Shown piece by piece: positions 27,795-39,000 of a stretch of 60,000 nt of DNA. The DNA comes from Mesostigma viride (Eukaryota; Streptophyta; Mesostigmatophyceae; Mesostigmatales; Mesostigmataceae). Both the position numbers and the translations under genes were made by a program. Each line of letters starts with the position of its first letter. Positions within the stretch are counted from its first letter, which is position 1. The stretch is from the NCBI GenBank assembly GCA_009746045.1, contig RPFO01000041.1:4656920-4716919 (forward strand). The letters are read 5' to 3'. The notes beneath the pieces were generated by a model, which was not told where the DNA came from, did not search any database, and saw only the letters and a list, made by a program, of their open reading frames with translations.

Positions 27795-27847
27795 GCATGT
27801 CCGCCCAGGTCGGGATGGGAGGAGCATCGCCGGCCAGGCCAGCCGGG
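27795..27847 (-). pseudogene. LINE-like ORF1, N-terminal side of interrupted copy
   Basis: 53 bases matching 1066-1118, encoding APPIPTWADML on the minus strand. The match stops at about 27847, where other LINE debris begins. Confidence 0.6.
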
Positions 27848-27859
27848 GCTGGCTCGCAC

Positions 27860-28035
27860 CGGAATCCATCCATCCATCGGGGTTGATGCTCCATGACTCC
27901 CCAACGGGAGCAAGAGTTTAATTAATTAATTATAATAGTTTGACATTTTCCGCGGCTTCGCCCACCTCCACTCATCCAGCAAGGAATATGTGCTACATGA
28001 TCTCCCAAGTCATGTTATAATTTACATTAATTTTT
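27860..28035. repeat. LINE 3' tails, two families
   Basis: 27868-27930 matches the plus-strand LINE 3' end at 18493-18550 (GGGGTTGATGCTCCATGACTC, then TTAATTAATTA). 27945-28030 matches the type A LINE tail on the minus strand (TCCGCGGCTTCGCCCACCTCC, AATATGTGCTACATGAT). Confidence 0.6.
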
Positions 28036-29962
28036 TATTTAATTTTATTAGTTTGACAAGTTGTCTCACTTAATAAGCTGTCTCACTATCAATGAAACAA
28101 TGTGTTGTCTTACTATCGATGAAACAAGTGAGACGACTAATGTGTGCGCCTTGATACTGAATAACATAAGGCTTTGGAGCAAATTGAAACGAAATAGTGG
28201 ATCGATGGTACACCGACTGCACCAAGCTAGCTAGGCCAGCATCGACAACAGCCTCAAAAATGGAATCGAACAGCCTCAATCGTCCACGGAACTGTCCTAC
28301 AGATAAGGGTTTAATATCGCAGAGACAACCAGCCAGATAAGGGTGCAATATGGCAGTATCGATCAGATCACCATGGATCGAAGGTCACGCGTGCACAAGC
28401 CCGTCGCACAGGACATCCTACGCACTTGAAACAAGGAGTGGTCCCCATCACATCGTGCCAACGCGGGGCCCCGCTCGCACAGCGAACTTTCAAGAACCAT
28501 AGGATGATATGCCATGAACGGACACCATGACACATGTCAATGATGTCATGCACTGGCTGCCCCAGGCACTGTCTTGACAGCAGTGCAGCCACGATCAATA
28601 GTGCCGCTATCACAACAGCACAAAACTGGGCTCTAAAGCTGCCCCCCGCAGTAAAAACTTGAAGCCGCGCCATGGAGCCACATTCTAGCGGCAGAGCCTG
28701 GCAGAGCATATCAAGTATTGGGTATGAGTAGCCGTACAACCCGCTCCGGCAAGGGTCGCTGTGAAGACCAAAACTGCCAAGCCCAAGGGTGCCGCCGTGA
28801 GACCAAAATCGGCCCGCCCCCCAAACCCATGTCTGGGCCGCACCCTCGAAATGCGTCCTTAGACTACAGCCAGCCAGCCATGGGAAGAGCGAGCGGGGGG
28901 GGGAACCTGGGTGGGGTTGGGTTGCGGTAGGGTGGTCCCCTGCTACAAGAAGGGCAGCGGGGGGGGAGAGGAGAAGGGGAGGCAGGCACAGGGACCCTGG
29001 AGCTGGGAACACCGCGGTAACTCTGCAAAGGTGGCAGCTGTCACCGGGGGGGCCGTGGCAGGGGTGCATCCAGCGCTCGTCTCATGCCTGGGACAGTACA
29101 GTCCTTGATAGTACACGATTTGATAGTACAGTCTTTGCTAGCACGCCTACTTGGTTGACAAGGGCGTTGCCTTGCTAAGGCGTAGGAGTACAGCCTTTAG
29201 CAAATCGGAGCCGTGCTATATGCAGCCTTTGATAGCATGCCTGCTTGGTGGACAGGGGGGTTGCCTTGCCACAGGCGGAGCCGTGCTATATGCAGCCTTT
29301 GATTGCACTGCCCCCACCTCGTCAGGACTCCCTAAATCCAACATTTTCACAATCCAGCCATGGCCATCCCTCCTGGCCATCGGGTTAGACCGCAACATCC
29401 CAGGTGACTGCATTTAACCCCTAATCGTACAGACGGCCTTGGCGGCCCTGCAGTAACCCTCCCTTCCACCCCTTCCACAAGGGCCCCCTCTCACGAGAAG
29501 GTTCAGCTCAGCCCCCTGCCAGACACCCCACTTGGGGGCCTTCCGAGGGCGGCCCTCCTCGTTGTAAACACCCCTCGAGCAGCACCCCTCGAGTGGCCAC
29601 GCACAGTGAGTGTCGCATGAAGTACCAGCGGGTGACCATGACCAAACTGACCACCCATGCTGGCCAGCCTAGGTGCATGACGAGTGAATACATGGCCAGC
29701 TCGCCACGTTGGCACCATCGGGGTGTTGCGCCACAGTGACCAGCCATAGTAACCGGCTCCCATCGGGGCATTGCGTCCAGGGTCTAGGGCCCCCGGCTTC
29801 CAACAATAAAGCATTCTGGCCAGGGATTAGGGCCGAAGCCTTCGAACGGCGATGCTGCCCTGTGCTCTGGATTAGGTAAATCTTGGACAGGGTCGATCCG
29901 TTGAAGCTGCCCCAGGCCCCCAACGCCTCACGCCTTGAAGCTGCCCAAGTGCTCAACCGGCT
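28036..29962. other. Unassigned region downstream of ISCA1
   Basis: No gene I can support. A minus-strand frame of 233 residues (28368-29069) is Pro-, Gly- and Cys-rich with one hydrophobic stretch (AQFCAVVIAALLIVAALL), and I do not recognise it. 29150-29305 holds imperfect tandem repeats of about 70 bases with the shared core GAGCCGTGCTATATGCAGCC (29208 and 29278). The part next to 29963 is presumably the ISCA1 3' UTR. Confidence 0.4.
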
Positions 29963-30267
29963 TTATACGTTGAAGCTCTCGCCACACCCGCACATGCTCT
30001 TGGCGTTGGGGTTGGAGAAGACAAACTCCGCCCTGCCAGGGGGGGGGGGCATGGGCCAACAGCGCAACCGAGCAGGAGGCAGTGGCAGCGACAGCACATC
30101 AGGGTGACGTGGGGAGGCATGCGTCAGCCGGGAGGGAAGGGCCGCGGGATGACAGGTGGCAGATGCAAGGTAACCAGAGCAAGACTGGGAATTCATAGCT
30201 ATTCTTATTATTGTACTGGGTTCAATGATTATTTTAAACTGAGTTTTACACGCCTGTCACTCACACA

Positions 30268-30353
<86 letters not shown>

Positions 30354-32136
30354 ACCCCAATCTTGATTTCCCAGAAAGGTTGCAGTTGAAACGAGCAGAA
30401 AGCGAATTGAGCATTGGGATCGTCTGCACGCTTTCAAAAATCATTTTCGAATGAATAGCATCCATTAGAATTTTCTCGCTTGTGTCACAGCAGTCGTTTC
30501 TTACTCGTTGGTGGCAACAGCTGTAGCAACTCCGGGGGTGATACTCAGCTGATTCTCGGTACAACAACCGATGGCATCCCCATAGGGGTTGGGTTCCCAA
30601 AACGCAGCCATCGCTAGCCCCGCTGCATTTTAACGCACCATCTGGATCACACTTACGCACGCCTACCCCTTTTGAGCAGTACAGGAGCGATGAACGAGGT
30701 AAATGACGTGCTAACAGGAGCAAAACTATCACATGCCAACCCCTTTTCCTAGAGGGTTGCCTTGCGAGGCCATAGATCGATCCATCGGTGCTATTCCGTC
30801 ACAGGTCCAGCGCCAGACTGGCGCTGCCAGGACCCTACAAGCCAGACCAGCCGACCGATCCCCATATTGGGAGCATGCCTGCACGTCCCAACCTGGCAAC
30901 CGCCTCTTGGGGGCGCTCTGCTCGTATTAGTTATCTATTAGGCATGAGATTTAGGTGTCATAATCATTAATCGCTTCGTGGCCTTTAAATAAAGAACAAG
31001 CACGTATCACACCACCTTAAGTGGCTACTACAAGTGATTCAACATGCCCACTCCAGCCAAGTCCTGTATGACCAACTGTTAGGTCACAAAAGTATCGAGT
31101 CATAGGTCACATAAATACCTCTCATGATTACCATCCTCGGCGTAACTTCGGAAAGTAAGAAATCAAGACTTACTACAAGAAGCTTGTTCCTTATGAGTGA
31201 CTCGTTGCCCGCCGTCTGCCTACTTTCGCCGGTCCTCTGTAAAAAAAAAAAATGGTTAAACCGGTCTTCCTTGATAAAAAAGCTACTTTAGCTGGTCTTC
31301 CGTAAAAAGAACCTACTTTGGCCTGTCCTTTGTAAATAAAACCTACTTTAGCCGGTCTTCCGTAAAGTCCATCGTCGTCCCCAGCACATGCATGACCGCC
31401 CGCGGCTCCACGATCACACGCACGCCATGCACGCCTTCAACGACCTCGTCAAAGCGGCCCGCCTCCGCTGAAGGCACGCACAGGAGAGATTGAATCCACA
31501 CGCAGATTGATCATGTCGGTCCACTCAGCAACATCGGTCCAAAAGCGCCTTGAACAAGGGTGAATCGGCAGCTTGTGATGATCACGCATGCGAAATATCA
31601 CGCAAGATCCTAAAGAATAAAGCAGGCTCCGGGCAGAGACAAGTGAGGCCATGTGCATGGTGCTCGGCGGCATGCACACGTCCCGCTGCGCTGTTTAGGA
31701 GGTCTACCGGCATCTCGAAACATGTCCCTCGAGCTCAAACATCTCTTAGTATACGTCCCTGAATCTCAAGCACCTCTTCAAACTTACAAGCGTAAGACAT
31801 GGTGTAGCTGAGTCCGTTGCAGCCACGCGCCTTGACGCCGAGTTTCACAAAAGGTTTGTTCTCTTTATCCAACAGTTGCCTTATCCTTTGGCAAGCAGCC
31901 TCCGTTAAAGTCAAAACTTGCTTCTTATGCCTGGCTGACGTCCGCTTTGCTGATTCAGCATCGGAATGCGTATCCTGCAAAGGTAGCTCTTCTGCGGCGC
32001 CGACGGCAGAAGAGGACATCTCCCTTGCTAAGGCAGTGGCGGGATACAGCGATTGTAACCGCGAGAAAATACCGGACGCGACCTGCACTGCTGCACTCCG
32101 CGGGAAAAGATGCAGCTGCCTGACAAGAAAAGCCAT
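29963..32136 (-). CDS. ISCA1: Mitochondrial iron-sulfur cluster assembly protein, A-type carrier (ISCA1)
   Basis: Three exons on the minus strand: 32136-31788, 31467-31347 and 30032-29963, joined by GT-AG introns (GTAAGT...CAG and GTAGGT...CAG), giving 179 residues. A-type carriers pass 4Fe-4S clusters to mitochondrial apoproteins. The three ligand cysteines are present: Cys106 in GCNGLSY and Cys171 and Cys173 in CGCGESF. Exon 2 codes for the FDEVVEG...[10 protein letters not shown] core; exon 3 carries [19 protein letters not shown]. Residues 1-70 are not part of the domain: the basic, hydroxylated N terminus ([16 protein letters not shown]) suits a mitochondrial transit peptide. Intron 2 starts with tandem copies of the exon 2 end and donor. 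It is divergent from OST1, 959 bp apart. Confidence 0.92.
30271..30350. repeat. (AG)40 microsatellite in ISCA1 intron 2
   Basis: A pure AG run on the plus strand, thus CT-rich in the sense strand of ISCA1, lying about 240 bases upstream of the exon 3 acceptor. The position is in the intron and the tract might influence splicing; that is inference. Confidence 0.95.
31208..31346 (-). repeat. Tandem copies of the exon 2 end and splice donor (ISCA1 intron 2)
   Basis: The minus strand after exon 2 repeats the junction GGAAGACCGGCTAAA/GTAGGT about five times at roughly 30-base spacing. The copies end in GTAGGT (real), GTAGGT, GTAGCT, a lost donor, and GTAGGC. Each is preceded by a degenerate version of the last exon bases. 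This gives several potential alternative donors. Confidence 0.75.
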
Positions 32137-33095
32137 AGGGCTTCACACTTCTTCACTTTGTCCTCAATTTAATGCGGTCTCACGGTTATGGCATATCTAT
32201 TTAAACAAGTGCACTCGCTAATCACGCAGAAACGTCAGCAGGTCCGATATCATCAGCGGGATGCCTCCAGCAGGTGCCTCAGAAAATTACGCTAGAACTT
32301 CAATGCGCAGTCATCATCGCAGCAATTTAGCGACGAAATTCACGAGCCTACAGACGAACGAACTCGCATACGCGGTGTTTGTTGGCGTAAGAACTAAGAA
32401 CGGTCTCCTCAGTGCTTGTCACAGGTTGGCGTGGAAAATTCCGCGACCAAGTTCCTCGTTCTGCCCCGAATGGCAGTTGGATGCCACGTCAACAGCCCAT
32501 GCATCTCTAGTGCTGGCCTCCCTGCCCGTCAGTCGGCGCGACGCGCATGACACGGTTGTCATCACTCATCACTCATCAGTCAGCGCACTCTCGCGAGCTC
32601 GTCGCTCGAGCGCACGACACGCACGTCGTCTTTGCCTCTCCTGTTAGGCACCTGCCGCCTCGCAGCATCTGTCCCTTCTTAGACCTACAGTATTGTATCC
32701 AGGGTGTATCCGTGAGATGGCAGGGGGCGAATGCCAGTGTGGTCGCGCAACGGAGGCACAACAACAGTTACAACCCCTTCTCTATTGGCTCTCCTGGGTA
32801 GAACTAAGGGACCCTAGTTTAGGAACTGCATGTTGTGAGGACCAATGAATTGAGGCATTTGAATATATGTCCCCCACATGCCTCTGTCTTTGGCCCCCCC
32901 AGCATGGGGGCTGGAAGCCGGGATCGGGGCGCGAGCCCTTGAATGCACGCTGCAGCAGGCGTGCATGCCACCTTTTCCAATGCCCGGGCAGGACGAAGGC
33001 CGCAGGGTGCACGCGTTGGGCTGCTTTAGGATTGTCCGCCAGCTGCAAGCCAGCCGAGTACAGCGTGTGCTGGTTGGAAGTGCGCCTGTGAGAAA
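32137..33095. promoter_or_regulatory. Divergent ISCA1-OST1 intergenic region
   Basis: 959 bases between the two start codons, presumed to hold both promoters. I see no TATA box at a convincing place. A pair of near-repeats on CATCACTCATCACTCATCAGTCAG occurs at about 32560. Short frames on both strands have no recognisable domain. Confidence 0.45.
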
Positions 33096-36000
33096 ATGGC
33101 GGGTCTTGGTCGCGGTAGTTTGCATGCGGTTCGGGCGTTGGTTTTGGTGTTATCTTTAGTTGGTCTTTCCCTCGTCAGCGCGAATCTAGTTAACGTCGAT
33201 GTGTCTCGCGAGGTAAGTGCCCCTACCGCGGTTTTTGCAGTGTGATGCAGGGGTGATGTGCACAATGTGTCGTCTCTGGTTGAACTTCCCAGTTATTCCT
33301 TCTTGCAAGAAGTTGCTGGCAGCTGGAGTATCTCAAGGCGATGCCTGCCTTTGGTCCCTGTTATCTGTTTTTCTCAGATCGATTTGGACGGGCAGCTGGC
33401 GACTGTGTCAATAAAGCTAGAGGTAAGTCTGCCGGTGCTGGGGGTTGGCTTTGCATGTCACACTGCCCTGCAGTTTGCGTCCAAGAATCGGTTTCCGTTA
33501 TTTGCATGCGCGTGCGCATCGTGTGCTGAGACGGGCTTGTGCCTTCCCGTGGTTCCTTGGCGTGGCAGGTCAAGAATGATGACAAGAAGGCAGCCGAGCA
33601 GTACCTGCTCTCCATCCCTGCGGACTTGGCAGCGCAACTATCTTACGCTGAGGTGTCAGAAACAGATGACTCGGGAGAGCCCGTGCGTGAGTTGGCGCTT
33701 GCACCTGCCAGCGCACCGGCGGGCGCGCCAAAGAACCTGACATACTTTGCAATTGACCTCAGCCCGTCGCCATTGGCGTCCGGCGCGTCGATCACCCTGG
33801 ATGTCTACTTGGTGTACGCACGGATCATGCAGGTGCGTGCTGGCCGAACAGTGCAGTCAATCTGATGCATACCTGTCGTGGCTGCTATTGGTGTCCCATC
33901 GAATGCATGCCTGTTGTGGCTGCTATTGGTGTCCTATCTGATGCATGCTTGTTGTGGCTGCTATTGGTTGTCCCATTGAATGCATGCCTGTTGTGGCTGC
34001 GATTGGTGTCCTATCTAATGCATGCCTGTTGTGATTGGTATCGGCGTCCTTTTTTAGTGGGTACTTTGTGGCCTATTTGTCGATTTGTGGTTCCTGGCTG
34101 AGTGGTTTGTGACTGATATAGATCCCCTGGGTATAACTCAAACCTAGTATCAACCCCTGTCAGCTATAGGCCTAGGAATGGCACTCCTGTCCACTGCAGG
34201 GGCTAGCCGATAGGAGGGGCTGGGGGTCGTTTGGGGCGCGTTTGGGGTCTTTTATGGGTGATTGGGAGGGGGGGAGGGGTTGGAGTCCTGTTGGGGTTGT
34301 TGGGAGGGAAGGGGAGGGGGGGTGAGGGGAGGGCAGGGGGGGGGTGGGTTTATTCAAGGGGCATCTGGCGTTGTGGCCATACTGGGCTGTCTGCGACCCA
34401 TGTCAAGTAGGCACAACCCGCCCATAACCCATGTATCAAGTTGCCCTATATCAAGTAAGCTCAGCCCGCCCGTACATCTGCTAGCGTCTGACCCTTGCGA
34501 CAGGCATTCCTTTGTGTACTCGCCACGTTGCGGTAGGGAATGCCAAACTCTCCCTCTTTCTCTAAGGGGCCAAACTCTTTTGCCCTATCACCCACCCCCC
34601 TGCCCACCCCCATCCTTCCTCTCCTGCTCTCCTGCTCTCCCGCTCTCCCGCTCTCCTGCTCTCCTGCTCTCCTGCTCTCCTGCTCTCCTGCTCTCCTGCT
34701 CTCCTGCTCTCCTGCTCTCCTGCTCTCCTGCTCTCCTGCTCTCCTGCTCTCCTGCTCTCCTGCTCTCCTGCTCTCCTGCTCTCCTGCTCTCCTGCTCTCC
34801 TGCTCTCCTGCTCTCCTGCTCTCCTGCTCTCCTGCTCTCCTGCTCTCCTGCTCTCCTGCTCTCCTGCTCTCCTGCTCTCCTGCTCTCCTGCTCTCCTGCT
34901 CTCCTGCTCTCCTGCTCTCCTGCTCTCCTGCTCTCCTGCTCTCCCGCTCTCCCGCTCTCCCGCTCTCCTGCTCTCCTGCTCTCCTGCTCTCCTGCTCTCC
35001 TGCTCTCCTGCTCTCCTGCTCTCCTGCTCTCCTGCTCTCCTGCTCTCCTGCTCTCCTGCTCTCCTGCTCTCCTGCTCTCCCTGCTCTCCTGCTCTCCTGC
35101 TCTCCTGCTCTCCTGCTCTCCTGCTCTCCTGCTCTCCTGCTCTCCTGCTCTCCTGCTCTCCTGCTCTCCTGCTCTCCTGCTCTCCTGCTCTCCTGCTCTC
35201 CTGCTCTCCTGCTCTCCTGCTCTCCTGCTCTCCTGCTCTCCTGCTCTCCTGCTCTCCTGCTCTCCTGCTCTCCTGCTCTCCTGCTCTCCTGCTCTCCTGC
35301 TCTCCTGCTCTCCTGCTCTCCTGCTCTCCTGCTCTCCTGCTCTCCTGCTCTCCTGCTCTCCTGCTCTCCTGCTCTCCTGCTCTCCTGCTCTCCTGCTCTC
35401 CTGCTCTCCTGCTCTCCTGCTCTCCTGCTCTCCTGCTCTCCCGCTCTCCCGCTCTCCCGCTCTCCCGCTCTCCCGCTCTCCCGCTCTCCCGCTCTCCCGC
35501 TCTCCCGCTCTCCCGCTCTCCCGCTCTCCCGCTCTCCCGCTCTCCCGCTCTCCCGCTCTCCCGCTCTCCCGCTCTCCTGCTCTCCTGCTCTCCTGCTCTC
35601 CTGCTCTCCTGCTCTCCTGCTCTCCCGCTCTCCCGCTCTCCCGCTCTCCCGCTCTCCCGCTCTCCCGCTCTCCTGCTCTCCTGCTCTCCTGCTCTCCTGC
35701 TCTCCCGCTCTCCCGCTCTCCCGCTCTCCTGCTCTCCTGCTCTCCTGCTCTCCTGCTCTCCTGCTCTCCTGCTCTCCTGCTCTCCCGCTCTCCCGCTCTC
35801 GCGCTCTCCTGCTCTCCTGCTCTCCCGCCCTCCCGCCCTCCTGCCCTCCTGCCCTCCTGCCCTCCTGCCCTCCTGCTCTCCCGCTCTCCTGCTCTCCCGC
35901 TCTCCTGCTCTCCCGCTCTCCCGCTCTCCCGCTCTCCCGCTCTCCCGCTCTCCTGCTCTCCTGCTCTCCTGCTCTCCTGCTCTCCCGCTCTCCCGCTCTC

Positions 36001-39000
36001 CCGCTCTCCCGCTCTCCCGCTCTCCCGCTCTCCCGCTCTCCCGCTCTCCCGCTCCCCCGCTCCCCCGCTCTCCCGCTCCCCCGCTGCCCCGCTCCCCCGC
36101 TCCCCCGCTCTCCTGCTCTCCTGCTCTCCTGCTCCCCGCTCCCCCGCTCCCTCTTGTACTCCCCCCTCTTGTGCTCTCCTGCCCGCCCGCCCGCCCGTCT
36201 CGTTTCGCTCCTTCATTCTGTTGACCACCGCACCCTCACCCCCACCCCCCTTGTACACAACTTTCTTCCATTTTCTGCATGTTTCCCCCTGGCTTCTCCG
36301 CCCTCTCCTGCTCCGATCGCCTTGCCCGTTCTCTCCCCATTTATCTCCCCCTTTATCTCCCCCCTTTTCTCCCCCTTTATCTCCCCTTCATCTCCCCCTT
36401 TATCTCCCCCTTCATCTCCCCCTTCATCTCCCCCCTTTTCTCCCCCTTTATCTCCCCCCTTATCTCCCCCTTCATCTCCCCCTTTATCTCCCCCTTTATC
36501 TCCCCCTTCATCTCCCCCTTTATCGCCCCCTTTATCTCCCCCTTTCTCCCCTTTATCTCCCCTTCATCTCCCCTTCATCTCCCCCCTTTTCTCCCCTTTA
36601 TCTCCCCCTTATCTCCCCTTCATCTCCCCTTCATCTCCCCTTTATCTCCCCTTCATCTCCCCCTTCATCTCCCCCTTCATCTCCCCCTTTATCTCCCCCT
36701 TCATCTCCCCCTTTATCTCCCCCTTTATCTCCCCCTTTATCTCCCCCTTCATCTCCCCCTTTATCTCCCCCTTCATCTCCCCTTTATCTCCCCCTTCATC
36801 TCCCCCTTCATCTCCCCCTTCATCTCCCCCTTTATCTCCCCCTTTATCTCCCCCTTCATCTCCCCCCTTATCTCCCCCTTCATCTCCCCCTTCATCTCCC
36901 CCTTATCTCCCCCTTTATCTCCCCCTTTATCTCCCCCTTCATCTCCCCTTTATCTCCCCCTTTATCTCCCCCTTATCTCCCCTTTATCTCCCCCTTCATC
37001 TCCCCCTTTATCTCCCCCTTCATCTCCCCCTTTATCTCCCCCTTTATCTCCCCCTTTATCTCCCCCTTTATCTCCCCCTTCATCTCCCCCTTTATCTCCC
37101 CCTTCATCTCCCCCTTTATCTCCCCCTTATCTCCCCCTTATCTCCCCCTTCATCTCCCCCTTCATCTCCCCCTTTATCTCCCCCTTTATCTCCCCCTTCA
37201 TCTCCCCCTTCATCTCCCCCTTTATCTCCCCCCTTATCTCCCCCTTTATCTCCCCCTTCATCTCCCCCTTCATCTCCCCCTTCATCTCCCCCTTCATCTC
37301 CCCCTTTATCTCCCCCTTCATCTCCCCCTTCATCTCCCCCTTCATCTCCCCTTTATCTCCCCCTTATCTCCCCCTTATCTCCCCCTTCATCTCCCCCTTC
37401 ATCTCCCCCTTCATCTCCCCTTTATCTCCCCCTTCATCTCCCCCTTCATCTCCCCTTTATCTCCCCCCTTATCTCCCCCTTTATCTCCCCCTTCATCTCC
37501 CCTTCATCTCCCCCTTCATCTCCCCTTCATCTCCCCTTTATCTCCCCCTTCATCTCCCCCTTCATCTCCCCCTTCATCTCCCCCTTCATCTCCCCCTTCA
37601 TCTCCCCTTCATCTCCCCCTTCATCTCCCCTTTATCTCCCCTTTATCTCCCCCTTATCTCCCCCTTTATCTCCCCCTTCATCTCCCCCTTCATCTCCCCC
37701 TTCATCTCCCCCTTCATCTCCCCTTTATCTCCCCCTTTATCTCCCCCTTTATCTCCCCCTTTATTCTCCCCTTTTCTCCCCCTTTATCTCCCCCTTCATC
37801 TCCCCCTTTATCTCCCCCTTTATCTCCCCCTTCATCTCCCCCTTTATCTCCCCCTTCATCTCCCCCTTTATCTCCCCCTTCATCTCCCCCTTCATCTCCC
37901 CCTTCATCTCCCCCTTCATCTCCCCCTTCATCTCCCCTTCATCTCCCCCTTCATCTCCCCTTTATCTCCCCCTTCATCTCCCCCTTCATCTCCCCCTTCA
38001 TCTCCCCCTTCATCTCCCCCTTTATCTCCCCCTTTATCTCCCCCTTCATCTCCCCCTTATCTCCCCCTTCATCTCCCCCTTCATCTCCCCCTTATCTCCC
38101 CCTTTATCTCCCCTTTATCTCCCCCTTCATCTCCCCCTTTATCTCCCCCTTTATCTCCCCCTTATCTCCCCCTTTATCTCCCCCTTCATCTCCCCTTCAT
38201 CTCCCCCTTCATCTCCCCCTTCATCTCCCCCTTTATCTCCCCCTTCATCTCCCCCTTTATCTCCCCTTCATCTCCCCCTTCATCTCCCCCTTCATCTCCC
38301 CCTTTATCTCCCCCTTCATCTCCCCCTTTATCTCCCCCTGTATCTCCCCCTTCATCTCCCCCTCTCTCCCCCTTTCTCGCCCCCTTTATCTCCCCCTTCA
38401 TCTCCCCCTTTATCTCCCCCTTCATCTCCCCCTTTATCTCCCCCTTTATCTCCCCTTCATCTCCCCCTTCATCTCCCCCTTCATCTCCCCCTTCATCTCC
38501 CCCTTCATCTCCCCCTTCATCTCCCCCTTCATCTCCCCCTTCATCTCCCCCTTCATCTCCCCCTTTATCTCCCCCTTCATCTCCCCCTTTATCTCCCCCT
38601 TATCTCCCCCTTATCTCCCCCTTCATCTCCCCTTCATCTCCCCCTTCATCTCCCCCTTCATCTCCCCCTTCATCTCCCCTTCATCTCCCCTTCATCTCCC
38701 CCTTTATCTCCCCCTTCATCTCCCCCTTTATCTCCCCCTTATCTCCCCTTTATCTCCCCCTTCATCTCCCCTTTATCTCCCCCTTCATCTCCCCCTTCAT
38801 CTCCCCTTCATCTCCCCCTTCATCTCCCCCTTCATCTCCCCCTTCATCTCCCCTTTATCTCCCCCTTCATCTCCCCCTTTATCTCCCCCTTTATCTCCCC
38901 CTTCATCTCCCCTTTATCTCCCCCTTCATCTCCCCCTTCATCTCCCCCTTCATCTCCCCCTTCATCTCCCCCTTCATCTCCCCCTTCATCTCCCCCTTCA

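Noticed and set aside
28368-29069. 233-residue minus-strand frame as a gene
   Set aside because: No recognisable domain, low-complexity Pro/Gly-rich N terminus, and many frames of this size arise by chance in this GC-rich stretch.
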